DNA of 64,000 nt from Arenicola marina (Eukaryota > Annelida > Polychaeta > Arenicolidae), in contig OZ025256.1 in the NCBI GenBank assembly GCA_964019135.1, positions 14,380,334 to 14,444,333 of the forward strand. Direction: 5' to 3'. Numbering within the stretch: position 1 is the first letter of the stretch; every line of letters begins with the position of its first letter. A program made the translations under genes and the position numbers. The notes under the pieces were generated by a model. The model was not told the DNA's origin. It saw nothing but the letters and a program-made list of their open reading frames with translations, and searched no databases. This document shows, piece after piece, positions 1-9,733 of this stretch.

Positions 1-330
1 TCTTTGACCATTTTAACTTTCGTCAAGGACTGACCTGATTTCTTTAGCTCATTGCGCTTTTCTCCATGCTGCCGTCTTTTCTCTCAAACTGCAGTGGGGT
101 ATTGAGGGGTAATCCTCCCAGTGGTTCGGCCCTTAGGAAGGGTCTTGCCAAAGGCCAAGATGTTATCCGACGACCTTTGTGTTGCAAATCGGACAACGAT
201 AGGCCTTGGCGGTTATGTCATGAAAAATGGCGTATCATTTTTTATGATATAAGACGTCATCCTATTGTCTAAACTGTACATTTTTTTTCAAGAATGTCCT
301 GTTTTAGCTAGCTTCGATTTCGATTTCCCG
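1..330. other. Non-coding, nothing recognised
   Basis: No coding pattern, repeat or RNA gene was recognised here. Short open frames exist but have no family signature or splice context. Confidence 0.6.
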
Positions 331-640
331 GGGGGGGGGGGGTGGTGGTACTTAATACATTGCTGTGGCCGGGGGGTTCCATGGTAAAGCCCCCCCCCCT
401 TTTTTTCACCGCCAAAATCCGCTCGGTCAGGGCGTTTTACAGCCAACATCCTCTCGGAAGAGCCCACCCCCCTCCTCGGTCGCAAGTTTTAAAATATCCG
501 CTCGGAAGAGCCCACCTCCCTCCTCGGTCGCAAGTTTTAAAATATCCGCTCTATAGGGGTATCTTTTTCATCATAAATTTCCGCTCCCTGACGCATCAAG
601 GGGCACCCGCTGGACCCCCCTGGTGCCCCCCCCCCCCGCT
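331..640. repeat. Poly(G)/poly(C)-rich dispersed repeat with a 48-bp duplication
   Basis: The segment holds several homopolymer G or C runs. Starting at 453 and 501 there are two near-identical 48-bp units containing CTCGGAAGAGCCCAC and TCGCAAGTTTTAAAATATC. The phrase CCAAAATCCGCTCGGT next to a poly(C) run recurs near 3485, and TCGCAAG next to poly(C) recurs near 8250. This therefore looks like a member of a dispersed low-complexity family rather than a gene. The open frames across it are products of the repeat. Confidence 0.6.
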
Positions 641-1040
641 CTACTTCGTAATGTAGAAAGAATATTGTTACACGGGAATATAGGTTGATTGTCACTTTCT
701 GAGTTAGCTAAAGCAGTAAATTCTACAGTTTACAATTTACAGTTTAGACAATATGATGACGTCATAACTACTTTAATTACAAGGAAGCGTAATTTTTGCA
801 TTGCCAGATAGTATAATCGACAGTCAGCGTAAAGTTTAATATAAAATTCAAATTAAACTGCCGCCGCTTTCTCCATGCCCTTCCGAACTACTTACTCTTT
901 AATTAACGACGTCATAATCACCTGGTACGGCATATCCGCTGAGGGGAAACATAGCCAATATAGCCGATAGCGTGCTCGTGTATCGGGCTCTTGCTCGACT
1001 TCTCCAAGCCCGAATCTCAGAGGGCTAGTTCCGGAATGCG
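641..1040. other. Non-coding spacer
   Basis: No gene or repeat was recognised, apart from one palindromic TGACGTCA octamer at 757-764. Confidence 0.55.
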
Positions 1041-1244
1041 AGCGGAGTAGTCCCGAGGACTCCACGGAGTGCATAACCAAACGCACCTTATAGCGGAGTA
1101 GTCCCGAGGACTCCACGGAGTGCATAACCAAACGCACCTTATAGCGGAGTAGTCCCGAGGACTCCACGGAGTGCATAACCAAACGCACCTTATAGCGGAG
1201 TAGTCCCGAGGACTCCACGGAGTGCATAACCAAACGCACCTTAC
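1041..1244. repeat. 51-bp minisatellite, 4 copies
   Basis: Four essentially identical 51-bp units begin at 1041, 1092, 1143 and 1194. Each contains the imperfect palindrome GTCCCGAGGAC followed by TCCACGGAGTGCATAACC. Because 51 is divisible by three, reading frames stay open through the array on the - strand; there is no other evidence of translation. Confidence 0.95.
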
Positions 1245-2730
1245 TCCCCACATATTATCACAAACTGTTTTTGTTCTGTTTTGCCGTTATGATTTTTTTA
1301 CAAAATGAAGGTATATGTTGTTTGTACTTATATTTATGACATTTTCGGAATAAAGAATTTTATAATTTTATTATAGATTTACCACTTTCAATCTCGCAGT
1401 TTATCTCGCAGTTTATTTAAAGAGAGGAGGTGGTAAGGGTATGGGTTATTAATTTATCAGCCACTAACCAGTTGAGAAAAAACCCTACCCCCACCTCCAA
1501 ACACACACACGCACACACACGCACACAAGTTCCTTGTTCCTTGTCAGCTTGATGTGGTGAAGGCGACCCTTGAGTTAGCGCCCAACACGACATGTGTTCG
1601 GGTTCTATCAACATGGGTTAAACGTACCAGAGTTGCGGTAACGGAAACAGCTCTAATGAAGTGGCTCCTTGGGAGGTGAGTACGTGGGTGGCAGGGATGC
1701 ATGGAAGGGGGGAGGGAGGGGGGTGAACAGTCCAGTGGCGCGGGGGGAGGGTAGGGGCTTGCAGGGACGTGTGAGGAGTGCAGTATGGGGTGGGGGGGGG
1801 GGTGGAAAGCGGGGATGTGTGTGGATCGATGGACGTACCCCCCTCCCCCTGCACCACCCCCCCCAACAATCCGCCTTCATTCTACATACACGAGGCTACT
1901 TATTGCTGGCAAAGACATAACAGACTCATTGGAACCTTCTAAAGTCGGCGAATGACACGCTAATGTAATTGAAAAAGCAGGGGATGGATGCTCGCCAGAA
2001 CACGGCATAAACATGGCAGACGGTATAAAGAAAGGCGGCAGCGAAATGCAATTTTCGGTGTCTAGACCGATTCTTCTCCGGAATGAAATATGCAGGACGG
2101 GGCTGCATGTCTGATCCACTGCCTTGGCGTCACCCAGACTGGACTGTTGTTCCTCCTGTGTGCCTCCCGCGATTCAGGGCTTCTTTGTTGTTAACAGAAT
2201 GAAGTTTTAAATACTGCAGGCCGGCAATTGCTTTGGCAAGCACCGCCATTGCTGAACAAATCACAAATACCGCGAACAAACGAACAACTTGGAACGCGGT
2301 GGAGCATAATAGAATATATGCTTTATTACGTCTGTATGGGGCGCAAAACCCGAAGATTTCTTGGCTGCTGTTGTTAGAGTTAGACATAAGTTCACCCTTG
2401 TACTGGTTAATACTTTATGACTCAAGGGGTGACTGAGTTTTCCAGGAATGCCAAGCAGGGTCTTAACGAACAAAAAGGCAGGTTTTCCGTCATGAAAACA
2501 TGAATGTAAAGAAAGAAGCGGCTAAGCTGTTTTCGTGGTGTAGTCATCGCGCCAAGTGAATTCAAAGGGTTACTTCAAGTTGGCACATGCTGCCCAAGCA
2601 TCCAGGAATTTGAAATGGGGGGCAGGTAGAGGTTTACATTGCGTTGGACACTCGACAAAGGGGCGGGGGAGGTGGGGGTGGGGGGGGGGGGGGGAGGCAG
2701 ACCCCCTGGATCCGAGCCTGCTACAGCACA
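1245..2730. other. Non-coding stretch with CA microsatellite and G-rich tracts
   Basis: It contains an ACACACGC-type microsatellite near 1500-1526 and long G runs near 1790 and 2680. A - strand open frame at 2130-2387 has a hydrophobic stretch (LFAVFVICSAMAVLA), but no family or splice signal was recognised, so it is not called as a gene. Confidence 0.5.
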
Positions 2731-2732
2731 CT

Positions 2733-3260
2733 TAAAGTGTTCGTGCCACGCCAAAACAACTTTAGCTTATATTAATCTCCTGTGTTACCACGCTTATATT
2801 ATCGAGCTGCAATGCCCCAAATAGTAGGGCATACTTTTTCCACTTGTTTTCACACCTACCAAGTTAAATTCTGCGAGCGAGGAAAGTGACGTCAAACGGG
2901 AATACAAACGCATGTGCTTTTATATTGAGACTCAAATTCTCTCTGTTCATTGGCTTGAACTCAACGAAACGCATTCAACCATAAAAATAATACACGCCCT
3001 CGACCACAGATGTCTACGCAATGCATCAAAGCTCACCTGTCAATCTTGTGACATCATTGGGGAATTTTCAAATAACGCTCAGATGCAATGCTCCCAGAAA
3101 TAAACCCGCCAGATCTCACTTTTGCTACTTTGACGAACGCGTTTGTAGTGATATCGTGGAATAAAAAATGTAAACTCCCATTAAAACAAATTGTTATTTG
3201 TTTATCTTCCCTGAACCAAGTGAATTCTGAGCAAGACAAAATCGTGGCACGAACACTTTA
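2733..3260 (+). mobile_element. TA-flanked MITE, copy 1
   Basis: The element is bounded by perfect 18-bp terminal inverted repeats, TAAAGTGTTCGTGCCACG at 2733-2750 and its reverse complement at 3243-3260, with the outer TA as the probable target-site duplication. The roughly 528-bp body matches copy 2 at 4296-4825 in the opposite orientation over nearly its whole length. No transposase is encoded, so it is a non-autonomous DNA transposon. TIRs next to a TA duplication suit a Tc1/mariner-type mobiliser, but that assignment is inference. Confidence 0.9.
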
Positions 3261-3604
3261 GGCGACCGAATGGTTGGCGCACGACTAAATAAATTGCCAT
3301 GTATGTGAGACAAAGAAATCGCATCCGTGTTGGTAAGGTGAGGACTTTAATTAATGTTGCCAAACGCCTTCCAACTAGATGCGGATGATCCGGGATCCGG
3401 CTCCTATCCCTTTAAATCCAGAATAACTAGTGACCCTTCCCCCTGGGTTTGGCGGGATTCCGCTGTTACCCCCCCCCCCCCCTTTTTCACCACCAAAATC
3501 CGCTCGGTATTTTTTTACGGCAACCCGCTCTACTTTCTCAGCCCCCTTCGTGAAACCGCTTCTCGCACTCACTCAGGTGCGGCCCCTTATGACACTAAGA
3601 TGCT
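3261..3604. repeat. Poly(C) dispersed repeat segment
   Basis: A poly(C) run around 3470-3482 is followed by a CACCACCAAAATCCGCTCGGT-like phrase, which is shared with the segment near 400-430. No coding sequence was recognised. Confidence 0.5.
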
Positions 3605-3672
3605 AGCGCCAGGGCGCGAACCCACGACCAGTTGATCTACAGCTCGACCGGCTTACCAACTAAGCTAGGGAG
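3605..3672 (-). repeat. tRNA-derived SINE head (fragment)
   Basis: On the - strand there is an A-box-like TAGCTTAGTTGGTAAGCC followed, at tRNA-like spacing, by a B-box-like GTGGGTTCGCGCCC. The arms do not pair into a full cloverleaf (the acceptor and T stems do not match), so this is a tRNA-derived SINE promoter rather than a functional tRNA gene. Similar heads occur at 27783 and 46803. Confidence 0.6.
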
Positions 3673-4036
3673 GATGCCCTAACGCAACTGCAGGATTTGT
3701 ACTTCCCTAGATCAGGCTCCGCTTAAACAGCCAAGGAGTGACTGAAGCCGTTATGACGGTAGCATTGTTAACGTTACAATGTTACCACAGGCCAAATACA
3801 CGCTTAAACCACAGCTGTGACGTCAGCCCATTCATAAATCAATAGATTCGTATCGACGAATCTACTGTTAACAGTCGATTGATAATGGTTTTGAATCTTC
3901 TATTTTACAAAACGACTGCTCACACTGACCAAGTCAAGCAGTAAAACAATCCAGCCAATGGAGGATGTCGGGAGTTTTTTTTTCACTTTCATGTCGAAAG
4001 CCGAATAGTTCTTGTGAATACGTGTAGACGAGGGCG

Positions 4037-4281
4037 CTAAATCCTTTCCTGTGACGAACTGACCAATCGCAAGCCGTGAAGTCTTTTCCCGTGACGAACT
4101 GACCAATTGCAGGCCGTGAAATCTTTTCCTGTGACGAACTGACTAATCGCATGCCCTGAAATCTTTTTTCATGTGACAAACGGACGAATATCAAGCCGTG
4201 AAATCCTTCCCTGTTACTAATTGACCAATCACAGGCCGGGAAATCCTTTCCTGTGACGAACTGACCAATCGCAGGCCGTCA
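4037..4281. repeat. 40-bp minisatellite, about 6 copies
   Basis: Diverged units of about 40 bp contain CTGTGACGAACTGACCAAT and a GCCGTGAAATC-like phrase. Each unit carries a CCAAT pentamer. The array lies between the two oppositely oriented MITE copies. The open frame across it is a by-product of the repeat. Confidence 0.85.
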
Positions 4282-4295
4282 TTTTGTTTCCATAT

Positions 4296-4825
4296 TAAAG
4301 TGTTCGTGCCACGATTTTGTCTTGCTTAAGGTTAACTTGGTTTAGGGAACATAAACAAATGACAATATGTTTTAATGGGAGTTAACATTTTTTATTTCAC
4401 GATATCCCTATAAACGCGTTCGTCAAAGTAGCAAAAGTGAGGTCCGGCGGGTCTATTTCTGGGAGCATTGCATCTGAGCGTTATTTGAAAATTCCCCAAT
4501 GATGTCACAAGATTGACAGGTGAGCTTTGATGCAGTGCGTAGATATCTGTTGTCGAGGGCGTGTATTGTTTTCATGATTGAGCACGTTTCGCTGAGTTCA
4601 AGCCAATGAGCACAAAGAATCTGAGTCTCAATATAAAATCACATGCGTTTGTATTCCCCTTTGACGTCATTTTCCTCGCTCGTAGAAGTTAAATTGGTAG
4701 GTGCGAAAACAAGTGAAAAAAGTATGCCCTCTACTATTTGGGGCGTTACAGCTCGATAATATAAGCGTGGAAACACAGAAGATTAATATGAGCTAAAGTC
4801 GTTTTGGCGTGGCACGAACACTTTA
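4296..4825 (-). mobile_element. TA-flanked MITE, copy 2 (inverted relative to copy 1)
   Basis: This has the same 18-bp TIRs as the copy at 2733-3260. Its interior aligns to copy 1 in reverse complement (for example GAGCTTTGATGCA and the GACGTCA-containing segment). Outer TA dinucleotides are present on both sides. Some 1.0 kb of DNA, including a minisatellite, separates the pair, so the region can form a large imperfect hairpin. No open reading frame for a transposase was seen. Confidence 0.9.
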
Positions 4826-5377
4826 AATGTATATGGACCTGGACACACCACGTCCATGTAAAGGGTTTTAAATGTTCCTAAGCGGAAACATTGATATATG
4901 AGCAACTTTGAGGACATATATATATAGGGTTAATCATGTTAATGTTAAATGTTAAATATCGACTAGTAAACCACTCACGGAATCCGTAAAAGCGATTTGG
5001 TCCGCCACAGGAAAAAAGAGAAACACACCCAACCGTTCATGTCCATGCGATGAATAGTTCGCACCCGAGCGAACCGAATTCTTCCACGGGTCTCTCCTGT
5101 TTTCAGTTGATTGGTCTATCTGTATTCATGGGATTTGACTCCCGGAAGTCAGCCCGCGGCTTATTTTGTGTTTGATGTGAGCCCGAGGACTACCTATGCG
5201 GGTAGATTTAGTTGCGGGACACTAGGTCGGGTGCCGACAGTTACGACGGTGGGAGATCCTTCAAGGGTTCTTAATGAAGCGATACTTTCTAACGTTTTAT
5301 GTGTATGATCTTCCCCATAGTAGGAATGGCGACCTGTAGAGGGTTAAATCGTCCACTGGTTGGTGGTTTACACAGTT
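4826..5377. other. Non-coding, nothing recognised
   Basis: No gene, known repeat or RNA signature was recognised up to the assembly gap. Confidence 0.5.
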
Positions 5378-5577
5378 NNNNNNNNNNNNNNNNNNNNNNN
5401 NNNNNNNNNNNNNNNNNNNNNNNNNNNNNNNNNNNNNNNNNNNNNNNNNNNNNNNNNNNNNNNNNNNNNNNNNNNNNNNNNNNNNNNNNNNNNNNNNNNN
5501 NNNNNNNNNNNNNNNNNNNNNNNNNNNNNNNNNNNNNNNNNNNNNNNNNNNNNNNNNNNNNNNNNNNNNNNNNNNNN
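5378..5577. other. Assembly gap (200 N)
   Basis: Exactly 200 N characters. The round number suggests a scaffold gap of arbitrary size, directly before a long G-rich polypurine tract that could be hard to sequence. Confidence 1.
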
Positions 5578-5679
5578 GACTAATGCAGAGAGTGTCGTTC
5601 CCCAGTGTTCCAGTTAGACCGAAGGTCAAAGGCGTTCTGGGTCAGGTCACGGCGGTGATGGCGAGGACGGGTGGGTTGT

Positions 5680-6866
5680 GATGGGGGGGGGGGGGTTGTG
5701 AGGGGGGGGGGGGGTTGATTATGGGAAGGGCTAGAGGGGAATGGTGGGGTCGGGCAGAGGATGTAGCAGATGGTGATGGAGTTTGGAGGCTGCAAGAGGT
5801 GAAAGGGCGGCAGGTGGGGGGGGGGGGGACTGCTGTAAGGACGGGTATGTCTGTATTGTAGATCATCTGTAATATCGACCGTGGGTGCGGTGGGTGGGGT
5901 GGGTGGGTGGCAGGGTGGGTGGGGTGGAGAGATGACGAAGTGAGGATGGATGGTACCTCCCTCCCGCTCCTCCCTCACTCTCGCAGTGGAGAAGGAGGAG
6001 GGGGGAAGGAGGTGGGGTGGAGGAGGAGGAGGCGGAGAGGTGGGGGTGGAGGGGAGGGAGGAGGAGGGCAGGAGGAGGAGGGCTGGGGTGGAGGTGGAGG
6101 CGGAGGAGGCGAGGAAGAGGAGGAGGAGGTGGGGTGGACGGTAGAGGAGGAGGAGGAGGAGGCGGAGGATAACCAGGAGTGCGACTGAGGAGGAGAAGAG
6201 AGGATTGGGGAGGGCAACAAGACGGGAGTAAGATGGAGTGGGGAGCACGAGGACACCGGTGAGAGGGAGGGGGAGAGGGGAGGGGGAGGAGGAGGTGGAC
6301 TGAGAGGGACCTGCGGCGGGGGCGGTGGATGAGAGGGCCGGGAAGCGGGGGAGGTGGACTGAGAGGGACGGGAGGCGGGGGGGCGGGAGGATGATAGGGA
6401 AGGGAGGCGGTAGGGTGTGGAGGAGAGGGAGGGGGAGGGCGAGGAGGAGGATGATGAGAGGACGGGAGGCGGGGGAGGCGGCTGCGCGAGCGGAAGGAGG
6501 GGGGGGTGATAGGGCGGGAGAGGTAGGGGGTGGGGAGAGGGAGGGGGAGGGCGAGGAGGAGGAGATAGACGGACGGGAGGCGGGGCGGAGGATGGCGCGG
6601 GGAAGAGCGGAGGTCAGGGGAGGGGGGGGGCGGGCGAGGAGGAGGATGATTGAGAGGGACGGAGGCGGGGGAGGAGGATGAGCGGGAAGGAAGGAGGGGG
6701 GGGGGGGGGTGATAGGGAAGGGAGGAGGTAGGGGGTGGAGGAGAGGGAGGGGGCGGGCGAGGAGGCGGATGATGAGAGGACGGGAGGCGGGGAGGAGGAT
6801 GAGCGGGAAGAGAGGAGGTCTGGGGAGGGGGGGGGTGCAGGAGAAGGAGGAGGAGGAGGAAACGGA
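5680..6866 (+). repeat. 1.2-kb polypurine (G/A) low-complexity tract
   Basis: The + strand is almost entirely purine and built from loosely repeated GGGAGG, GAGGAGGA and GGCGGGGGAG phrases, with several G runs of nine or more. Long open frames exist on both strands (Pro/Ser/Leu-rich on -, Gly/Glu/Arg-rich on +) because the composition excludes stop codons. They show no protein family signature and should not be called genes. The + strand has dense potential for G-quadruplex, and the duplex for triplex formation. Confidence 0.9.
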
Positions 6867-6927
6867 GCCGTGCCACAAAAGGGAGTATGCCACGCACTCA
6901 ATCGCTCCTGCATGTCACTTGGTCCTG

Positions 6928-6985
6928 ATGGATGAGGACCCCGAAATCGATTCCGACAAATATGAAACTATCGATTACATTCCAG
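6928..6985 (+). CDS. Possible short coding exon (unidentified, acidic peptide)
   Basis: An ATG at 6928 opens a 19-codon stretch reading MDEDPEIDSDKYETIDYIP that ends at a donor-like CCAG|GTGGGG at 6985/6986. The base composition differs sharply from the purine tract just upstream, and the peptide looks coding-like. The strand matches the channel gene beginning at 18319, and an acidic N-terminal segment before a YD.RIRP motif would fit a Cys-loop subunit. However, no such continuation exon was found, so the link is speculative. It may instead belong to another gene or be chance. Confidence 0.2.
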
Positions 6986-7244
6986 GTGGGGGTAGGGGTG
7001 TTGGGGTGGTATGTTGGTTGGGGGGGGGTGTGGGTTAGCTGCGATGGCCTGCTGGTTACGGGTATGGGCGGTGGCATGACGTGTGTGGGAATGGGCTAAA
7101 GCGAAGAAGGCATCCATCTAGGAGCAACCCCCGCTCCCGAATAAACCCGCTGAGCGTTCCCATAGTCACACCCACACCCGCCACCCCACCCCGGGAACAT
7201 CCCACCCTGTGCCCCCCGCCACCCCCGGGAACATCCTACCCTGT

Positions 7245-7440
7245 GCTCCCCGCCACAACCGCCACCATCGCCACCACCGCCACCATCGCCACCCACCGCC
7301 ACTATCGCCACCCCCCGCCACCCCCGCCACCCCCCGCCACCACCGCCACCGCCACCACCGCCACCACCACCACCACTACCACCGCCATCGTCACCATCCC
7401 CAACACCACCGCCACCACCCACCACCACCACCCTCAGCAC
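7245..7440. repeat. CCGCCA/CCACCA simple repeat
   Basis: Degenerate CCGCCACCACCGCCACC-type trinucleotide repeats on the + strand give Pro/His/Thr-rich open frames in all registers. It is simple sequence, not coding. Confidence 0.9.
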
Positions 7441-9052
7441 CAATACCTCCACCCCACGACGACGTGACAGCGCCAACTGAAACCCCAACCACTCCACAGG
7501 ACAAAAAAACATGACCATAAAACCCTCGCCTTTCATGTCATGTTGTACGATGGACCAAAGGCGGAGGAGTAGGAATAATATTGTGTAAAGAAACAGGATG
7601 GTGTTCTTTAAAAAAGGGCCGCGCCAACAAAAGGTCATATTTGCTGGCGAGACGGAAGGAAGAGCCTGAAGAATTCAGTTCTAACGGCATTTGACAGCGC
7701 TAATCTCGTGACGTCACAACAGCAAACACTCCCCTCCATGTTTTGCGTCGTCACTCCAGCGGGACGGATGGGGCCTTGTGTCAGTTGCGCACTTGACATG
7801 CTTTTTGGGGGCACGTATATTCACGCGTCATGATCTGTTCATGTTCTGGGGTTGACATTTTTGCGCTGGGCCTGACATCAAGCACTGGTCATTAATTACT
7901 AAATACGACGGCCTGTTACGTGTTTAACGTTTGCGATGGGTGCATATGGTTGACTCGTGCGATGGCTTAGATATCGGGGTGATCACTTTACGATATCTCA
8001 GTTCAGAATTCGAAACGTTAAAGAGTATTACAAATGTGAAAACCTGAAAAGGCGATGTATATCATGGGTGTGTCCAGGGGAGGGGGGCGGGGGGGGGGGG
8101 GCACCGGGGACACGTGCCCCCTCTTTCACCCTAAAGTATACCAATGCCCTCCCTTTTAAAATTCTGTGCCCCCACCCCTCCCGGCCGTCATAATAAAATG
8201 GACCCTTTGGTTGCAATTTTGCTCTGCCCCTCCCCCCACCCCCCCAGGTCGCAAGATATTTTAGTTTGCCCCCCCCCCGTTTATCATTATGTTTATTGTG
8301 CCCCCCCCCCTTCAAAGGATTCCTACACACGCCCCTGTATACATATCTTACAGAAGCAAGTAAAATAAGTAACTTGACAAGTTGATATGCTCCATAAGAT
8401 TGGATTTCTTGGCTTGACTTGGCGGCCCGTATGAAGGGGGTGGGCTTTTTTTTGTGCGCTGGAAGGGATGATCCACCACGACCAGGGAGCAATGGTCAGG
8501 ACCTAATGACAGGACCTCGATGTGTCAACTGCATGCGGCACTCTCTGTCGCTCTCTAATAGGCTTATTCAGTCATAAGCGGAAATGCCGCGGATAAAATC
8601 GCAATACTTCCAAAATCACAAAACAAAAAGCTACAAATGCTTCGGCTTACACAGACGGACGGGCGCCAACAACATTGAGCAGGATGTGAAATGTTCCATT
8701 GCATAAACATGGGTCAGGTCAATGGTCAATGTCATCTATGTCCTTCGATGCTTATTTGGGCGCATATATTTTGGCGTGGATTTCGGGGGTGGTGGAAAGA
8801 GAGCCTTTGAGCTAAATATAGCAAGCTACGGGGTCAGGGATGAAACGCATTTGGATGGCGACAAAAATCGGCATTGCTCAAGCCGGCGTTTTCACGTGAT
8901 GATTAGTGACAAGTAGGAACATATCTCACCGACCCGTCGTGTTTAATTACCGTTGTTTCTTCCCATTGCGGTCATCGAGAGGCGCGGTGGGGGGGGGGGG
9001 GGTGGAGGTGGTGGGTAAGGCATGGGACCCGTTGACCTCGGAGTGGGTAGAG
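7441..9052. other. Non-coding stretch with poly(G)/poly(C) runs
   Basis: There is a TGACGTCA site at about 7710, a G run near 8083-8101 and C runs near 8225-8310 next to a TCGCAAG-type phrase shared with the poly(C) dispersed repeat at 331-640. No gene was recognised. Confidence 0.5.
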
Positions 9053-9733
9053 GAGTCACCTACAAAGCCAAGGTCAATAACACAGGTGGGGAGTCACCTA
9101 CAAAGCCAACGTCAATAACACAGGTGGGGAGTCACCTACAAAGCCAAGGTCAATAACCCAGGTGGGGAGTCACCTACAAAGCCAAGGTCAATAACCCAGG
9201 TGGCGAGTCACCTACAGAGCCAAGATTGATCAATAACACATGTGGGGAGTCACCTACAAAGCCAAGGTCAATACCACAGGTGGGGAGTCACCTACACAGC
9301 CAAGGTCAATAACCCAGGTGGGGAGTCACCTACAGAGCCAAGGTCAATAAACCAGGTGGGGAGTCACCTACAAAGCCAAGGTCAATAACACATGTGGGGA
9401 GTCACCTACAAAGCCAAGGTCAATAACCCAGGTGGGGAGTCACCTACAGAGCCAAGGTCAATAACCCAGGTGGGGAGTCACCTACAGAGCCAAGGTCAAT
9501 AACCCAGGTGGGGAGTCACCTACAAAGCCAAGGTCAATAACCCAGGTGGGGAGTCACCTACAGAGCCAAGGTCAATAACCCAGGTGGGGAGTCACCTACA
9601 AAACCAAGGTCAATAACCCAGGTGGGGAGTCACCTACAAAGCCAAGGTCAATAACCCAGGTGGGGAGTCACCTACACAGCCAAGGTCAATAACCCAGGTG
9701 GGGAGTCACCTACAAAGCCAAGGTCAATAACAC
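9053..9733. repeat. 38-bp minisatellite, about 18 copies
   Basis: Tandem 38-bp units consist of GAGTCACCTACAAAGCC, AAGGTCAATAA and CCCAGGTGGG in order. One unit (near 9225) carries a 4-bp insertion. Nearly every unit includes CCAAGGTCA, an exact match to the monomeric nuclear-receptor half-site preferred by the NR5A (SF-1/LRH-1) family. Whether this is functional is unknown. Unit variants are mostly A/C changes in AATAAC(A/C)CA and AAAGCC/AGAGCC. Confidence 0.95.

Noticed and set aside
892-1253. Open frames with four repeated 17-residue blocks
   Set aside because: They are the 51-bp minisatellite translated; 51 is divisible by three.
3605-3672. A genuine tRNA gene on the - strand
   Set aside because: The A and B boxes are present, but the acceptor and T stems do not pair; treated as a SINE head.
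5580-6893. 437- and 344-codon Pro/Ser-rich open frames on the - strand
   Set aside because: They lie within a polypurine/polypyrimidine tract that cannot form stop codons; no domain, start context or splice support.
7096-7638. 180-codon Gly-rich open frame on the - strand
   Set aside because: It runs through CCGCCA-type simple repeats; the Gly run is a translation of the repeat.
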